A stretch of 64,000 nucleotides of DNA, from assembly GCA_947493695.1 (NCBI GenBank), contig CANLSF010000003.1:558001-622000 (forward strand), given 5' to 3'. This stretch comes from an uncultured Kiloniellaceae bacterium (GTDB lineage: Bacteria > Pseudomonadota > Alphaproteobacteria > Kiloniellales > Kiloniellaceae). The notes beneath the pieces were generated by a model, which worked only from the letters and a program-made list of their open reading frames with translations, did not search any database and was not told the origin of the DNA. This document shows, one piece after another, positions 49,992 to 59,900 of the stretch (its first letter is position 1; each line of letters begins with the position of its first letter). A program made the position numbers and the translations under genes.

Positions 49992-51452
49992 CTATTCTGA
50001 GGCTTCGTAAAGCGCGCTTTCTGCCCCCAGATAGCCGTCCCACGCGAACCAGTAGGCGACATGGCCGGAGACACGTGGCAGGCGTTGACCCTGCGGTCCG
50101 ACAAGCGCATCTTCGGTGATCTGCCAGAACCCACCGGGGCCGTTCAGGTATGTCGGGTCTCCTGAAAAGAAAACATCGCCTCGATCGTAGGCGCGAACAG
50201 TCCGGGTCACGGCATCGCCGATCAGGACGACATTCGTAAAGCCGACCCGGTCGTTGATCACCGGCTCATTGGAGAAGGCCTTAAGCGGCCAGGCTTTCGC
50301 CCCGCCCGCGGCACGAATGCCGTAGACCTGTTCTTTCTGCTGCAGGCGGGTCTGGTCGGCGATCGCCGGAAACATGAGGTCGGGTGAAGCGAAGTAATCG
50401 CGATAAGCCACGCCGGAACCGTAATCGCGAAAGTATCCGGTCTCCGGTGACAAAACCCTGCTGTCCGGATGCCGGGCGCGCCAATCTGCCCAAGAGGTAA
50501 TGGTCGTCGGCCTGATCCTCAACGCAATACCGGAATGCGCCAGTGGGCCCGACACGGGTTCGCCGGTGAACTGGTTCCAGAGGCTTTCCGTCTGGCGATC
50601 AAACATAAGCTTGTTGGACCGGTACAAGAGCCCTGAAGAGCCAAAAGTAAAAGGCTCGTCCCGATCTTCGAGCTTGGTTTCGAAGAGGATACCGGCACCG
50701 CACAGGGTGCAGTAGGCCAGTGCTACAGGGACCCCGCCGATGACGTCGTTGAACATCTCGTGCCACCCCATGATCCGAAGCGGATAGGCGCGGGCATCGC
50801 CGTTGATCTCCACTCCGAACACCAGATCTCTATCGAGCAGGTAGTCCGCCTCCCCCGCCGAAATGAGCTTTGGGTTGTCCAAGGCAGGAATGCCATCGAC
50901 CCGCACCCCGCCCCAGGTGATTTCCTCAAAGCGGATCCGCAGCGCGTCCCGAGCCACAGGATCCGGATCTTTGAAGAACGACAAAAAGCGCTCATCAATC
51001 CCGCGCCAGTACCAGAACTTGAGATCGGTGTAACTTGGATGCGGCAGGATCTCGGGATGGGCTTCCTGGTAGAGCATCGCTGCCCGCCAGGTCGGAAGCT
51101 CCTCCCCCGTCAGCGCGTGAAGCACCCGCTGTGTTTCGACATGCGCCCCGCCAATGCGCATCATAAGCACCAACGAGGGGATCATGTCGCGATCTCCGCG
51201 CGCAATGAGGCTTTCGGCGGCGGCCTCCCGCTCACTGGTGCTTCCGATCAGAAGATCTTTGCTCAGCGCAAACAGGTCTTCATCAGCACGACTGGGCAAT
51301 GAAACCAGCGCCGCAAGGACGAGCAGAAGCGCCGAGATTCGAAAAACAGGATTGAACAGGCGAGGCCTCCATTTTCTTTCCCTCAGTTCTAACCCGTACA
51401 GCGTAAAGTGACAGCCGGGCTTCACCTTATCGTGCACAGACGTGAAGCTCAT
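49992..51452 (-). CDS. DUF3179 domain-containing protein
   Basis: RDLVFGVEINGDARAYPLRIMGWHEMFNDVIGGVPVALAYCTLCGAGILFETKL...FGSSGLLYRSNKLMFDRQTESLWNQFTGEPVSG. Confidence 0.88.
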   Translation of the reverse strand: MSFTSVHDKVKPGCHFTLYGLELRERKWRPRLFNPVFRISALLLVLAALVSLPSRADEDLFALSKDLLIGSTSEREAAAESLIARGDRDMIPSLVLMMRIGGAHVETQRVLHALTGEELPTWRAAMLYQEAHPEILPHPSYTDLKFWYWRGIDERFLSFFKDPDPVARDALRIRFEEITWGGVRVDGIPALDNPKLISAGEADYLLDRDLVFGVEINGDARAYPLRIMGWHEMFNDVIGGVPVALAYCTLCGAGILFETKLEDRDEPFTFGSSGLLYRSNKLMFDRQTESLWNQFTGEPVSGPLAHSGIALRIRPTTITSWADWRARHPDSRVLSPETGYFRDYGSGVAYRDYFASPDLMFPAIADQTRLQQKEQVYGIRAAGGAKAWPLKAFSNEPVINDRVGFTNVVLIGDAVTRTVRAYDRGDVFFSGDPTYLNGPGGFWQITEDALVGPQGQRLPRVSGHVAYWFAWDGYLGAESALYEASE

Positions 51453-51464
51453 CTACAGCTTCAT

Positions 51465-52268
51465 TTAAGAGCCTTTGGCCCCGACTTCATATTGGCAGAA
51501 CTGATCATATTGCATGATCACCGATGCCCCTTCGAGCTGGATCACTCCAATGCTGGGCGCTTCCCTACCTGGCTTAAATGTATACCAGGTCCATGCAGGT
51601 CGCGGCGGTGGCGCCTGGTATAGAACCGAACGCATGGTCGAGAACGGGATCCGGCCAAGGGTGCCTGTTATCGGCCGGTGCACATGTCCGATGAACAAAT
51701 ACTTCACACATTCGAAGCCAGAAATCAGATCCATGAATACCTGCCCATTCTCCATGTTTTCCGTGTCTTGCATGGGTAAGCCAAGCGGCACCGGAGGATG
51801 GTGTATGAAAAGGAAAACGGGTGTGCTTCCAGACTCTAAAAGGGTCTGTTGCAGCCATTCACTGCGTGCCTGACAGACCTCTCCGGCATCTGATCCCGCT
51901 TTCTGCGTGTCCGCGCAGACGATCAGTCCACCGGGCGTTTCCACCTTATACTGAATGAAACCCGCCATGCAGCTGTCCGGCAAGGGCAGCAGCTGCCTGA
52001 CCAAATCACGGCTGTCATGGTTGCCGACCATCGGAAGGTAAGGAACGACCAACTTTGCCAGTCTTGCCCGCAACCCCTCATAATCGGCGCGCAGTCCACG
52101 GTTCACCATATCGCCTGTTATGACACAGAACTCTGCGTCAGAGTGATGATCATTGATGTGATCTATCGCAGCTTGAAGCCTTGCCCGAGGGTCATGACCC
52201 AGCACATCACTCTCTGCGGAAAAATGAGTGTCCGACATCCATATCAGCTTTGTCACCACGCTCTCCAA
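51465..52268 (-). CDS. Metallophosphoesterase (CpdA-like)
   Basis: LIWMSDTHFSAE...CVITGDMVNRG...YLPMVGNHDSRDLV...FLFIHHPPVPLG...YLFIGHVHRP. Confidence 0.93.
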   Translation of the reverse strand: MESVVTKLIWMSDTHFSAESDVLGHDPRARLQAAIDHINDHHSDAEFCVITGDMVNRGLRADYEGLRARLAKLVVPYLPMVGNHDSRDLVRQLLPLPDSCMAGFIQYKVETPGGLIVCADTQKAGSDAGEVCQARSEWLQQTLLESGSTPVFLFIHHPPVPLGLPMQDTENMENGQVFMDLISGFECVKYLFIGHVHRPITGTLGRIPFSTMRSVLYQAPPPRPAWTWYTFKPGREAPSIGVIQLEGASVIMQYDQFCQYEVGAKGS

Positions 52269-52276
52269 TTCAATCT

Positions 52277-53131
52277 TTATGGTTTCGACACGCGCAGGAG
52301 TATTGCGCCGGCAATCGTCAGAAGCGTTGAAATGACTTTGACGAGGTCGAGCCGTTCTTTCAGAACGCCCACACCGATGAGCAGTGCGAACACGATGGAG
52401 GTTTCCCGCAGGGCAGTGACCAGTGCGATTGGCGCTTGTGTGAACGCCCAGATGACCAGCCCATAGGCAAGAAATGAAGCGGTGCCGCCAATCAGACCTG
52501 ACAATATCACGGAGCGTTCCGATCTAAGCACCGTGAGAGCGCGAGGCCGCACAAAGGCCGTCCAAACCGCGAGCGCGATGGCGTTGCCAATCGCCGCCCA
52601 ACCCCAAAACCCAAACGCACTCATTGCAACCCTCGCACCGATCCCGTCCACCAGAGAATAGGCGGCGATAAAGCCACCTGTGCAGAGAGCCATGACAACA
52701 GCGCGCGGATTTCGTGCCCCGTCTGCGCGCCTGACCAGTGCTAACGATACCAGGCCAAGTACTATGAAAAGCACAGCCACTAACTCCAGATGCGAAAACG
52801 AAATGCCCAAGACCGCAATAGAGACGGCGGTGACGAGCACAGGCGCGGAGCCGCGCGCAATGGGATAGACAAGGGTGAGATCGCCCGCGCGATACCCCGC
52901 TATCAGGAAGAGTTGATAGCCGAGGTGCAATGCGACGCCACCCATGATCCACGGTAGCGCAGCCTGATCAACGCTTGGTGCAAACGGCAGGGACAGAATT
53001 GCTATTGGAACATGGCCAAGCGCCACAGCGAGCATAGTTGCATGTTTATCCGCACTTCCTTTGACCAGCGAATTCCAGATCGCGTGCAACAAAGCAGCCA
53101 GCAACACAGCGAGAAAAACGGAGGTGCTCAT
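52277..53131 (-). CDS. EamA/DMT-family transporter
   Basis: About 10 TM segments; YRAGDLTLVYPIARGSAPVLVTAVSIAVLG. Confidence 0.9.
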   Translation of the reverse strand: MSTSVFLAVLLAALLHAIWNSLVKGSADKHATMLAVALGHVPIAILSLPFAPSVDQAALPWIMGGVALHLGYQLFLIAGYRAGDLTLVYPIARGSAPVLVTAVSIAVLGISFSHLELVAVLFIVLGLVSLALVRRADGARNPRAVVMALCTGGFIAAYSLVDGIGARVAMSAFGFWGWAAIGNAIALAVWTAFVRPRALTVLRSERSVILSGLIGGTASFLAYGLVIWAFTQAPIALVTALRETSIVFALLIGVGVLKERLDLVKVISTLLTIAGAILLRVSKP

Positions 53132-53475
53132 TCGGAAGCCTTGGCAGCATAGGTGCGAAGTCGTTTTTCTGAAGAGCCGCCGTGGCATTCAAGCATCTGG
53201 TTGTGGGAGTTATAAAAATAGATCGAGTGTCCTTCTCCATCGCCACACGAACCGCCCGCTGTCATGGCAAGCCTATTGGGACCTGACGTCGTCCAGGCGA
53301 GTGCCAACTTCAGCGGCAGCGCAATCAGGGAGATAAGACTTTCTGGTTGGAGCATATCGTTGTTTTTCTGCGTGCGTTATTTCCAAGCTTCCATTGCCAT
53401 CGCACGCGCCACACCGCGTTGACCAACCATGATTCCAAGCCTAAGGTTTAGAAAAACTAATACCACAGGCTTCCG

Positions 53476-54360
53476 TTGAAGAATCTAAACCTCAACTCCC
53501 TTCGGGTTTTCGTAGCCGCTGCGCGCCTTGGGAGCTTCCTCAAGGCAAGCGCAGAGCTTCATTTGTCTCAGGGCGCGGTATCGCAAAGAATCAAGCAGCT
53601 TGAGCTCGAACTTGGCGTTCGGTTGTTCGAGCGAGAAGCCCGTGGTGTTTCCCTGACCAAAGCCGGGAAGGAACTTGCCCAGACCGTTGAAACCTCACTT
53701 GGAATGATTGAGAAGACTGCGAGCAAGATCAGGCGCTATGAAAACGAAATCACCTTGCATGTTTCACCATCAATCGCACGAAAGTGGCTGACGCCCCGAC
53801 TACCTAAATTTTCCAAATTGAACCCGAACGTGCAGCTGTCTATCGAAGCGCGTGCTGAAGTGTTGGCGCGGCCGCTGCATCACAACGAACTTTCAATGCG
53901 CCATGGGACGAGCTTTCCTTCCGTGAAGGGTGAGCAGATGCGCCACCTTATCGAATTGGAACTCGTCGCAGTCTGCAGCCCTAACCTACCGTGCGTCGGC
54001 CCAAGGCCCAGTCTGAAGCAAATCCTGGCATTACCTCTCATCCAGGATACGCATCGCAGGTGGGACAAGCTGGTTGGGGGCACCTATTCGTCGGCGACTT
54101 CGGAGTCCCTGAACTTCAACTCGGCTTCCTTGGCGATTGATGCGGCCATAAACATGCAGGGCGTGGCAATCGTACCATCGCTATTTGTGCAGGATGACAT
54201 TGCCGCGGGCCGCCTCAGGAAAATCTGGAGGGATAAAGAGCCGTCAGGGGAATATCTATTTCTGATTTGGCCAAAACAACAGATCGCATTCGAACCGCTA
54301 AACGATGTGGTGCGCTGGATTCACGCAGAATTTGGCCATGATGTTGGCACCTTAATGTAA
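53476..54360 (+). CDS. LysR-family transcriptional regulator (GcvA-like)
   Basis: LNLNSLRVFVAAARLGSFLKASAELHLSQGAVSQRIKQLELELGVRLFEREARGVSLT; TTG start. Confidence 0.94.
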   Translation: MKNLNLNSLRVFVAAARLGSFLKASAELHLSQGAVSQRIKQLELELGVRLFEREARGVSLTKAGKELAQTVETSLGMIEKTASKIRRYENEITLHVSPSIARKWLTPRLPKFSKLNPNVQLSIEARAEVLARPLHHNELSMRHGTSFPSVKGEQMRHLIELELVAVCSPNLPCVGPRPSLKQILALPLIQDTHRRWDKLVGGTYSSATSESLNFNSASLAIDAAINMQGVAIVPSLFVQDDIAAGRLRKIWRDKEPSGEYLFLIWPKQQIAFEPLNDVVRWIHAEFGHDVGTLM

Positions 54361-54477
54361 TTGCTCAAGCTGACAATCCTTGCGTTCCGCGCCAACTCTC
54401 AGTGACCGCGACCCCACTGTTGCGCACGTCGCCCGCAACAGGCTTTCATGTAATATTTTTTGACGAACGGCGGGAAA

Positions 54478-54552
54478 ATGGATGTAAGGGATTTAGTGTT
54501 ATACGCCGCTCTATTTGTACTTTTCGTCGTCATGGTTTTTGTACATGCGTAA
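54478..54552 (+). other. Candidate 24-aa single-TM micropeptide
   Basis: ATG GAT GTA AGG GAT TTA GTG TTA TAC GCC GCT CTA TTT GTA CTT TTC GTC GTC ATG GTT TTT GTA CAT GCG TAA = MDVRDLVLYAALFVLFVVMVFVHA. Confidence 0.3.
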
Positions 54553-54716
54553 TGCCATTCACTCTCAAGACAATTGAGGCTCTGGGCTCCGCAGCTCGCC
54601 AGCCAGTACAGCGCGCTTCGACGATTTACCGGTCAGACGCTCGAAACGAAGCGCCGCCGTTGGCAAGACCGCCTGCAACGAACACGCAACCGGTCTCGCC
54701 AACGCTAGCGTCGCGA

Positions 54717-55130
54717 CTAAGCGGCCCCTCCGGCAGGATCATTTTCCAGTGTGATCGCTGTGCCGTGCGGTGTGGCGTGCGCTGCGCGCTTCCAGGATTC
54801 CGTCAGCGCGGCAACGCTCGGGACATCCACAAGGCCTTTTGAGGTCAGCAGCTTCTCCAGCGCCGTCAGCCAGTGACTGTAGTAGTCGGAGCCATCCTGC
54901 TTCGCCGAATCCTGATGCAGTTCCGCCGACAGGAACTCAGCCCACTCCGGCCAGTCGAACAGGCCGTTCTCGTGCAGCGTAACCGTCAAGGCGAAGGCCT
55001 GGGCCTGCCAGGGTTCATCAAACACCTTTGGATCAAGCTTCTTGGCCGAACCCGGTTGTGGAATTGCGTTGGCCAGAGGGGTCGGATCCTTGGCGGTTTC
55101 AGGCAAGGTCAAGGTAGCTTTCCCATGCAT
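54717..55130 (-). CDS. Nitrile hydratase accessory/activator protein (P14K type)
   Basis: VFDEPWQAQAFALTVTLHENGLFDWPEWAEFLSAELHQ...YYSHWLTALEKLLTSKGLVD; overlaps the beta subunit stop. Confidence 0.92.
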   Translation of the reverse strand: MHGKATLTLPETAKDPTPLANAIPQPGSAKKLDPKVFDEPWQAQAFALTVTLHENGLFDWPEWAEFLSAELHQDSAKQDGSDYYSHWLTALEKLLTSKGLVDVPSVAALTESWKRAAHATPHGTAITLENDPAGGAA

Positions 55131-55758
55131 CGATTGTGTTGCTCAGGCCCGGCTCTGCGTCCGGCCCCCAGAGGGCAGCACCGTCGAATTCAACGGTGTA
55201 AAGCCATTGCGGCTGCTCCCCCTGCCCGTGGGCGCTGCTGTCGGGAAAGACGTGCATGCCGCGGACCGACTGTATGCTGCCGATCTTGTCGCGCGCATAG
55301 TTGGGCAGCCGGGTGTGTCCGGCCGGATGGGCGAGCTTCGTGCGGACGCGCTGCCCCACGGAAAAAAGCGGTTCGCTGGACTGCGGGCGTTCGGACGGCC
55401 CGCCTGAGGCCAGGACTCCCGACATGGCCTCTCCGGAGACCCGGCGTTCCGTGCGCAGTCCCGGCTGCAGGGCCTTGCCCGCCGCCAGCTCCGCATCGCT
55501 CAATTCGCCGTGGCGTTTCAGCAGCGCCGTGACCCCCTCATACCAGATCTCGTAGTAAGACAAGCCGTAGTACTGTTGCGGCGAGAGGCTTTCGCGCGCC
55601 AAACGGCCTTCATCGATGCTCCAGTGACCCAGGCCGTTCGATGCGATCGTCAGGCCCAGTACCTTCTTTTCCCACTCCGCGTGGAAAATCGGCTCATCCT
55701 GTTCCGGGTTGATGGGGCCGAAGTTTCGCTTGCCGCCTAAATCCTGAGGACCATCCAT
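55099..55758 (-). CDS. Nitrile hydratase beta subunit
   Basis: MDGPQDLGGKRNFGPINPEQDEPIFHAEWEKKVLGLTIA...LSYYEIWYEGVTALL...FSVGQRVRTKLAHPAGHTRLPNYARDKIGSIQ. Confidence 0.96.
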   Translation of the reverse strand: MDGPQDLGGKRNFGPINPEQDEPIFHAEWEKKVLGLTIASNGLGHWSIDEGRLARESLSPQQYYGLSYYEIWYEGVTALLKRHGELSDAELAAGKALQPGLRTERRVSGEAMSGVLASGGPSERPQSSEPLFSVGQRVRTKLAHPAGHTRLPNYARDKIGSIQSVRGMHVFPDSSAHGQGEQPQWLYTVEFDGAALWGPDAEPGLSNTIDAWESYLDLA

Positions 55759-55763
55759 CGCCG

Positions 55764-56405
55764 TTACTCCTGTCCCGGCGCATGCGCCAGGCCGGTCCCG
55801 ATCATGCTGTCGCGGGAGACCAGCTCGACCAATTCGTCTTCACTCAACCCGTCGCTGCCCGCCGGGCGCATGGGGATCACCAGATAGCGCAGTTCCGCCG
55901 TTGAATCCCAGACCTTGATCTTTGTGCTATCGGGCAACTCCACGCCGAATTCGCCCAGGACTTTGCGCGGCTCATAGACGACGCGGGATCTGTAAGGGGG
56001 GGATTTGTACCAGACCGGGGGCAACCCAAGCACCGGCCAGGGATAGCAGGAACAGAGTGTGCAGACGACCATGTTGTGCTGCTCGGGCGTGTTGAAGACG
56101 GCGTGCATATGCTCACCCTGCCGGCCAACATAGCCCAGCGAGTTGATCGCGGCGCTCGCATCCTTCTCCAGCCAGGCCCGGAACTCCGGGTCCACCCAGG
56201 CTTTGGCCACGACCTTTGCGCCGTTCTTGGGCCCCACCTTGTGTTCATAAGTCTCGACCACAACATCGACAGCCGCGGGATCCACGAGCCCCTTTTCCAC
56301 CAGAATGGTCTGCAAAGCCCGGACTTTCGCGTCCATATCGCTGAGATGGTTGTCGTGATCGTGATGATGATCGTCAGAAATTTTCGCATCCTCCCGAAAA
56401 TGCAT
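55764..56405 (-). CDS. Nitrile hydratase alpha subunit (cobalt-type motif)
   Basis: [38 protein letters not shown] metal-binding motif with T at the Co/Fe discriminating position; His/Asp-rich N-terminus [10 protein letters not shown]. Confidence 0.96.
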   Translation of the reverse strand: MHFREDAKISDDHHHDHDNHLSDMDAKVRALQTILVEKGLVDPAAVDVVVETYEHKVGPKNGAKVVAKAWVDPEFRAWLEKDASAAINSLGYVGRQGEHMHAVFNTPEQHNMVVCTLCSCYPWPVLGLPPVWYKSPPYRSRVVYEPRKVLGEFGVELPDSTKIKVWDSTAELRYLVIPMRPAGSDGLSEDELVELVSRDSMIGTGLAHAPGQE

Positions 56406-56588
56406 ACGCGCAGAATTTCGCGAACGCAGTTTGAAGGCTGCCCCCCCAAGGTTCAACGGAAAAGCCAACCGCTCGCGAAAAGGTCAACGTGCAGCGGGAT
56501 GCGCAACTGTTCTGGGGTGGGGGATCGGTCAGACATTGGCGTAAAACACTTACCGGGTTTGAGCCAGTCCTTGCGCCTAGCGGGAACA

Positions 56589-57581
56589 CTACGAAACTTT
56601 GTGAAGATCCAGCGGCAGCCCCTCGCTAGCGATCGAAATGCGATTTCTGCCGTTACGTTTGGCGTTGTAGAGCGCGTCGTCAGCAGCAACCAGGAGATCA
56701 CATTGGCCGGTACCGCGCCGCGGCAGCATGCTTGCGATACCGATACTGAGAGTTACAGGCGCACTGGAGTTGCCAAGCGGCAGAACCATGTCAAGCTCGG
56801 CGACTTCAGACTGAATACGCTGCGCAATCGTTTCCGCGGAATAACGCGAAGTATTGGGGAGCAGCAAGGCAAGCTCATCACCCCCTATTCGCGCCGCCAC
56901 ATCACCGGGACGGCGAGCGTAGTGCTTCAAGGTCGCACTGACGGCCGTCAGGCACTGATCCCCGGCAACATGTCCGAAGGTATCGTTTATCTGTTTGAAA
57001 AAATCGATATCGAAGTAGATCAAAGACAGCTCGTGTCGATTGCGTTCCCCGCGGCGCCATTCCAAATCAAGCTGCTCATTGAAATACCGCCGATTATGGA
57101 TACCCGTCAGAGCGTCGGTGACGGCCAGCTCCTTCAATTGTTCCTGCGCCAGTTTTTCTTGCGTGATGTTCCGGTGCGTGACGACAAAGCGCGGCGAACC
57201 TTCCAGCGCCATGGGAACAACGCTCATCATAAACCAGCGTCGTTCCGTGGGACTGTCGCAAGGGTAAGCGAAGTCGAAGCGATTGGAAGATTGGGTGAGG
57301 ACACTTCGCACGCCATGGATCAGCGTCGAGATTTCAGACTCCTCCGAAAGGGAGTCATGCTGGCAGCAGGCCAGATAACTGATACCGGACCATGTCGTGT
57401 CGGGCGACCCGCCGTTCTCCAGATAAAACCGGTCCCAGGCGCCATTCACCCATTCGATGATGGAAGAGTCATTGATAACGGCAATCTGATCCGGCAAGGC
57501 ATCGAGGACGCTTTTCAGATAACCGCTGTCAGAGTCATTCCCAAACTCCGAGCCCATACCCCTGCTCCTCTTTTCCTTCAT
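56589..57581 (-). CDS. PAS-GGDEF diguanylate cyclase-like protein
   Basis: PAS region VINDSSIIEWVNGAWDRFY; GGDEF domain DALTGIHNRRYFNEQLDLE...ARIGGDELALLLP. Confidence 0.92.
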   Translation of the reverse strand: MKEKRSRGMGSEFGNDSDSGYLKSVLDALPDQIAVINDSSIIEWVNGAWDRFYLENGGSPDTTWSGISYLACCQHDSLSEESEISTLIHGVRSVLTQSSNRFDFAYPCDSPTERRWFMMSVVPMALEGSPRFVVTHRNITQEKLAQEQLKELAVTDALTGIHNRRYFNEQLDLEWRRGERNRHELSLIYFDIDFFKQINDTFGHVAGDQCLTAVSATLKHYARRPGDVAARIGGDELALLLPNTSRYSAETIAQRIQSEVAELDMVLPLGNSSAPVTLSIGIASMLPRRGTGQCDLLVAADDALYNAKRNGRNRISIASEGLPLDLHKVS

Positions 57582-58264
57582 TCAAATTTTGACGGCCCGA
57601 ACGCCGCTCGGACGCCGTCTCTGATGCAGTTCAGGCACTCGTCCATCGTGAGGACCGACACTTCGGCGTGACTTGGACGTCAGCCTCTATTCTCCCTAAA
57701 CCTTTTTCGGCCCGTGTGCTGCAGCATGCATTCACCGCCATAATCCGGGCCCTTGCTCGTAGACCGCCGAAGTCCGGACATTGGCGGAATTACCGCGCCG
57801 GGTTCACGGTTGTCTTGCGCAAAAGTAGCGACGGCATCAGGCATTTCGCGTACTGAACAACATTTACTCGCGCCCTGGTTGCTGCCTCACCTTATTTGCC
57901 AAGCATTTAAATTGATTTAATTTCTTCTCTCGATTTATTGTAAAAAAGCAATCATTTCAAATATCTGTTTTGTTTTCATGATTTTCTATTGGAAATAATT
58001 CAAATTGAAGCACCAATATAAAACAAAAGGATCACCCCGTCCTCAAAAATCACTGATATTCTCCTAAAAAACATAGACTTAGACATTAACTTCACAGAAT
58101 AATACTATTGTATTCCAAGTTTCTTTTATCTGTTAAGGCATGTATTCCCCGCACCAAAAATCCAGGACGCGACGCAGATCTCAAACCCCTGAACGGCTCA
58201 ATTCGCACAGCCTTGAAGCAGGTCCCATGCCCGACTTAGCCCTGAGAGTCCGTGAGGTGTCGTC

Positions 58265-58329
58265 GGGGGTCAGGTGTGGTTTTGTGCGTGTTACTAAATC
58301 ATCGTGCGCATAAACAAGACCTGCCCCCG
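58265..58329. repeat. REP-like palindromic dispersed repeat, copy A
   Basis: GGGGGTCAGGTGTGGTTTTGTGCGTGTTACTAAATCATCGTGCGCATAAACAAGACCTGCCCCCGC; shares AAATCATCGTGCGCATAAAC exactly with copy B and has complementary ends. Confidence 0.75.
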
Positions 58330-58495
58330 CGCACTTACATAAATACCGCCCTGGCTCCTGGTGATCAGGGAGATTTCGACGGCAAAAGGCTATCGCCTGC
58401 CGATCCATGCACGAACGTATAGCAGATAGACGAATTTCAGTAATTGCCCCCTACACCAGCCCATCGCTATACCCCCCCTGACCTGGAGAGACGCG

Positions 58496-59167
58496 ATGCA
58501 AATGAAAAGGCACCCTATTAAGTTTGTGAGCAGGCGGGAATGGATACTGCTCGCGATCATCCTCATCTACTGCTTTGTTCCGACCTTTGGCGGTTTGTTT
58601 CGAGTCATCGAACTTGGGGGTGGCCCGGTGATTGTACCTGAAAACCCGCGCGCCTTGGCAGCCCCCCTGCCTGTCGTGTTGCATATTCTGAGCAGTTTCC
58701 TCTTCTGCATCGTCGGTGCACTGCAATTCCTACCCAGCATAAGGCGCCATTTCCCGGCCCTACATCGCGCGCTCGGCCGCACGGTCGCGGTCGCGGGCTG
58801 CGTAAGCGCTGGGACAGGGCTTTGGATGACCCATTTCTATAGCTTTCCGGATGAACTTCAGGGTCCCCTGCTTTATTGGGTGCGGATTGTCCTGAGCCTA
58901 TCGATGCTTGGCCTGATTACCTGGGCCGTCATCGCGATCCGATCGCAAAATATCTCGAGGCACAGCGCCGCAATGCTGCGCGCCTACGCAATCGGCCAGG
59001 GCGCATCCACGCAGACCTTCCTTGGCGTCGGCTGGATGGTCGTTTTGGGATCAGAACCACTAGGTCCCCTCCGAGACGCCATGATGGTTTTCGCCTGGGG
59101 GCTCAACCTGGTGATCGCAGAGCTCTTGATCAGCAAGATGTTCGCCCCCCGCCCTTTGCCGGCGTGA
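58496..59167 (+). CDS. DUF2306-like integral membrane protein
   Basis: 223 aa, multiple TMs; FLFCIVGALQFLPSIRRHFPALHRALGRTVAVAGCVSAGTGLWMT...RHSAAMLRAYAIGQGASTQ. Confidence 0.82.
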   Translation: MQMKRHPIKFVSRREWILLAIILIYCFVPTFGGLFRVIELGGGPVIVPENPRALAAPLPVVLHILSSFLFCIVGALQFLPSIRRHFPALHRALGRTVAVAGCVSAGTGLWMTHFYSFPDELQGPLLYWVRIVLSLSMLGLITWAVIAIRSQNISRHSAAMLRAYAIGQGASTQTFLGVGWMVVLGSEPLGPLRDAMMVFAWGLNLVIAELLISKMFAPRPLPA

Positions 59168-59482
59168 GGAACGCACTACAGGTACACGGCGTCGCCTGAG
59201 CTGTTCCCGCAAGGAATAAAGGGGCGCACCACTCCCACAGTACATCCGGGGGCAGCTTGAGGTAGTCCGTAGCCAGACTTCAAAACCAAGTCCGAAGCTG
59301 TGCGCCGGACCAGGTCATGTTGCGCAGAAATTCGCAGGCGACCCCTGGCACCACATACCTCTGCCCCTTGATGGCGTCCTTCTCCCCGGCCCCTTCTCGC
59401 CGGGTTGCGCACGCCGGTGCGGGACGGCCCGATAGCCGCCCCGCTCTCCACTGTCAGGCTGGTGTATGATGGCTACCTGCCC

Positions 59483-59524
59483 GAGGCCTGAGGCCTGAGG
59501 CCCGAGACCTGAGGCCCGAAACCA
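59483..59524. repeat. Degenerate heptamer tandem repeat
   Basis: GAGGCCT GAGGCCT GAGGCCC GAGACCT GAGGCCC GAAACCA, period 7. Confidence 0.75.
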
Positions 59525-59554
59525 GACCCGCAAACGTCGGGCAAGAAGCCGACG

Positions 59555-59896
59555 TTACCGACGCTCCGCCGGCTCGATGATGCGCCGAGGACGGGGGTCG
59601 ATTTCTTCGACTACACGTTCTGCCCTGACGTCCACCCGCTGGCGCATGCCGGGTTTCGGTTTTGCATCCGGCCCGGCGGTCAGGACCTTGACGGTGCGAC
59701 CTGGGAATTGCTTTCGTGCAAGCTCCGCTACCAGGTTACGCTCAACTTCCAACGAGCCGCGGTCATTGCTGTGGCGCTTTCCGTCCACCACCTCTTCTGA
59801 AACCTGGTGAACGTGAAGGACGTCGCCGGTTTCGCTGTCGTAGGCCACAACCACGTCAGTCGTTTGAAACTCGATGCTCTTAATATCCATAACGCT
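59555..59896 (-). CDS. Uncharacterised protein
   Basis: MDIKSIEFQTTDVVVAYDSETGDVLHVHQVSEEVVDGK...; just 4 nt downstream of the preceding minus-strand gene. Confidence 0.6.
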   Translation of the reverse strand, partial: SVMDIKSIEFQTTDVVVAYDSETGDVLHVHQVSEEVVDGKRHSNDRGSLEVERNLVAELARKQFPGRTVKVLTAGPDAKPKPGMRQRVDVRAERVVEEIDPRPRRIIEPAERR

Positions 59897-59900
59897 ATCC

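Noticed and set aside
56076-57671. 531-aa plus-strand ORF
   Set aside because: Antisense to the nitrile hydratase alpha and PAS-GGDEF genes; composition is typical of a GC-rich shadow ORF and no family motif is visible.
59176-59533. Minus-strand ORFs of 91 and 72 aa near the heptamer repeat
   Set aside because: Arg/Gly-rich, overlapping the noncoding tandem repeat, with no Shine-Dalgarno or family signal; treated as spurious.
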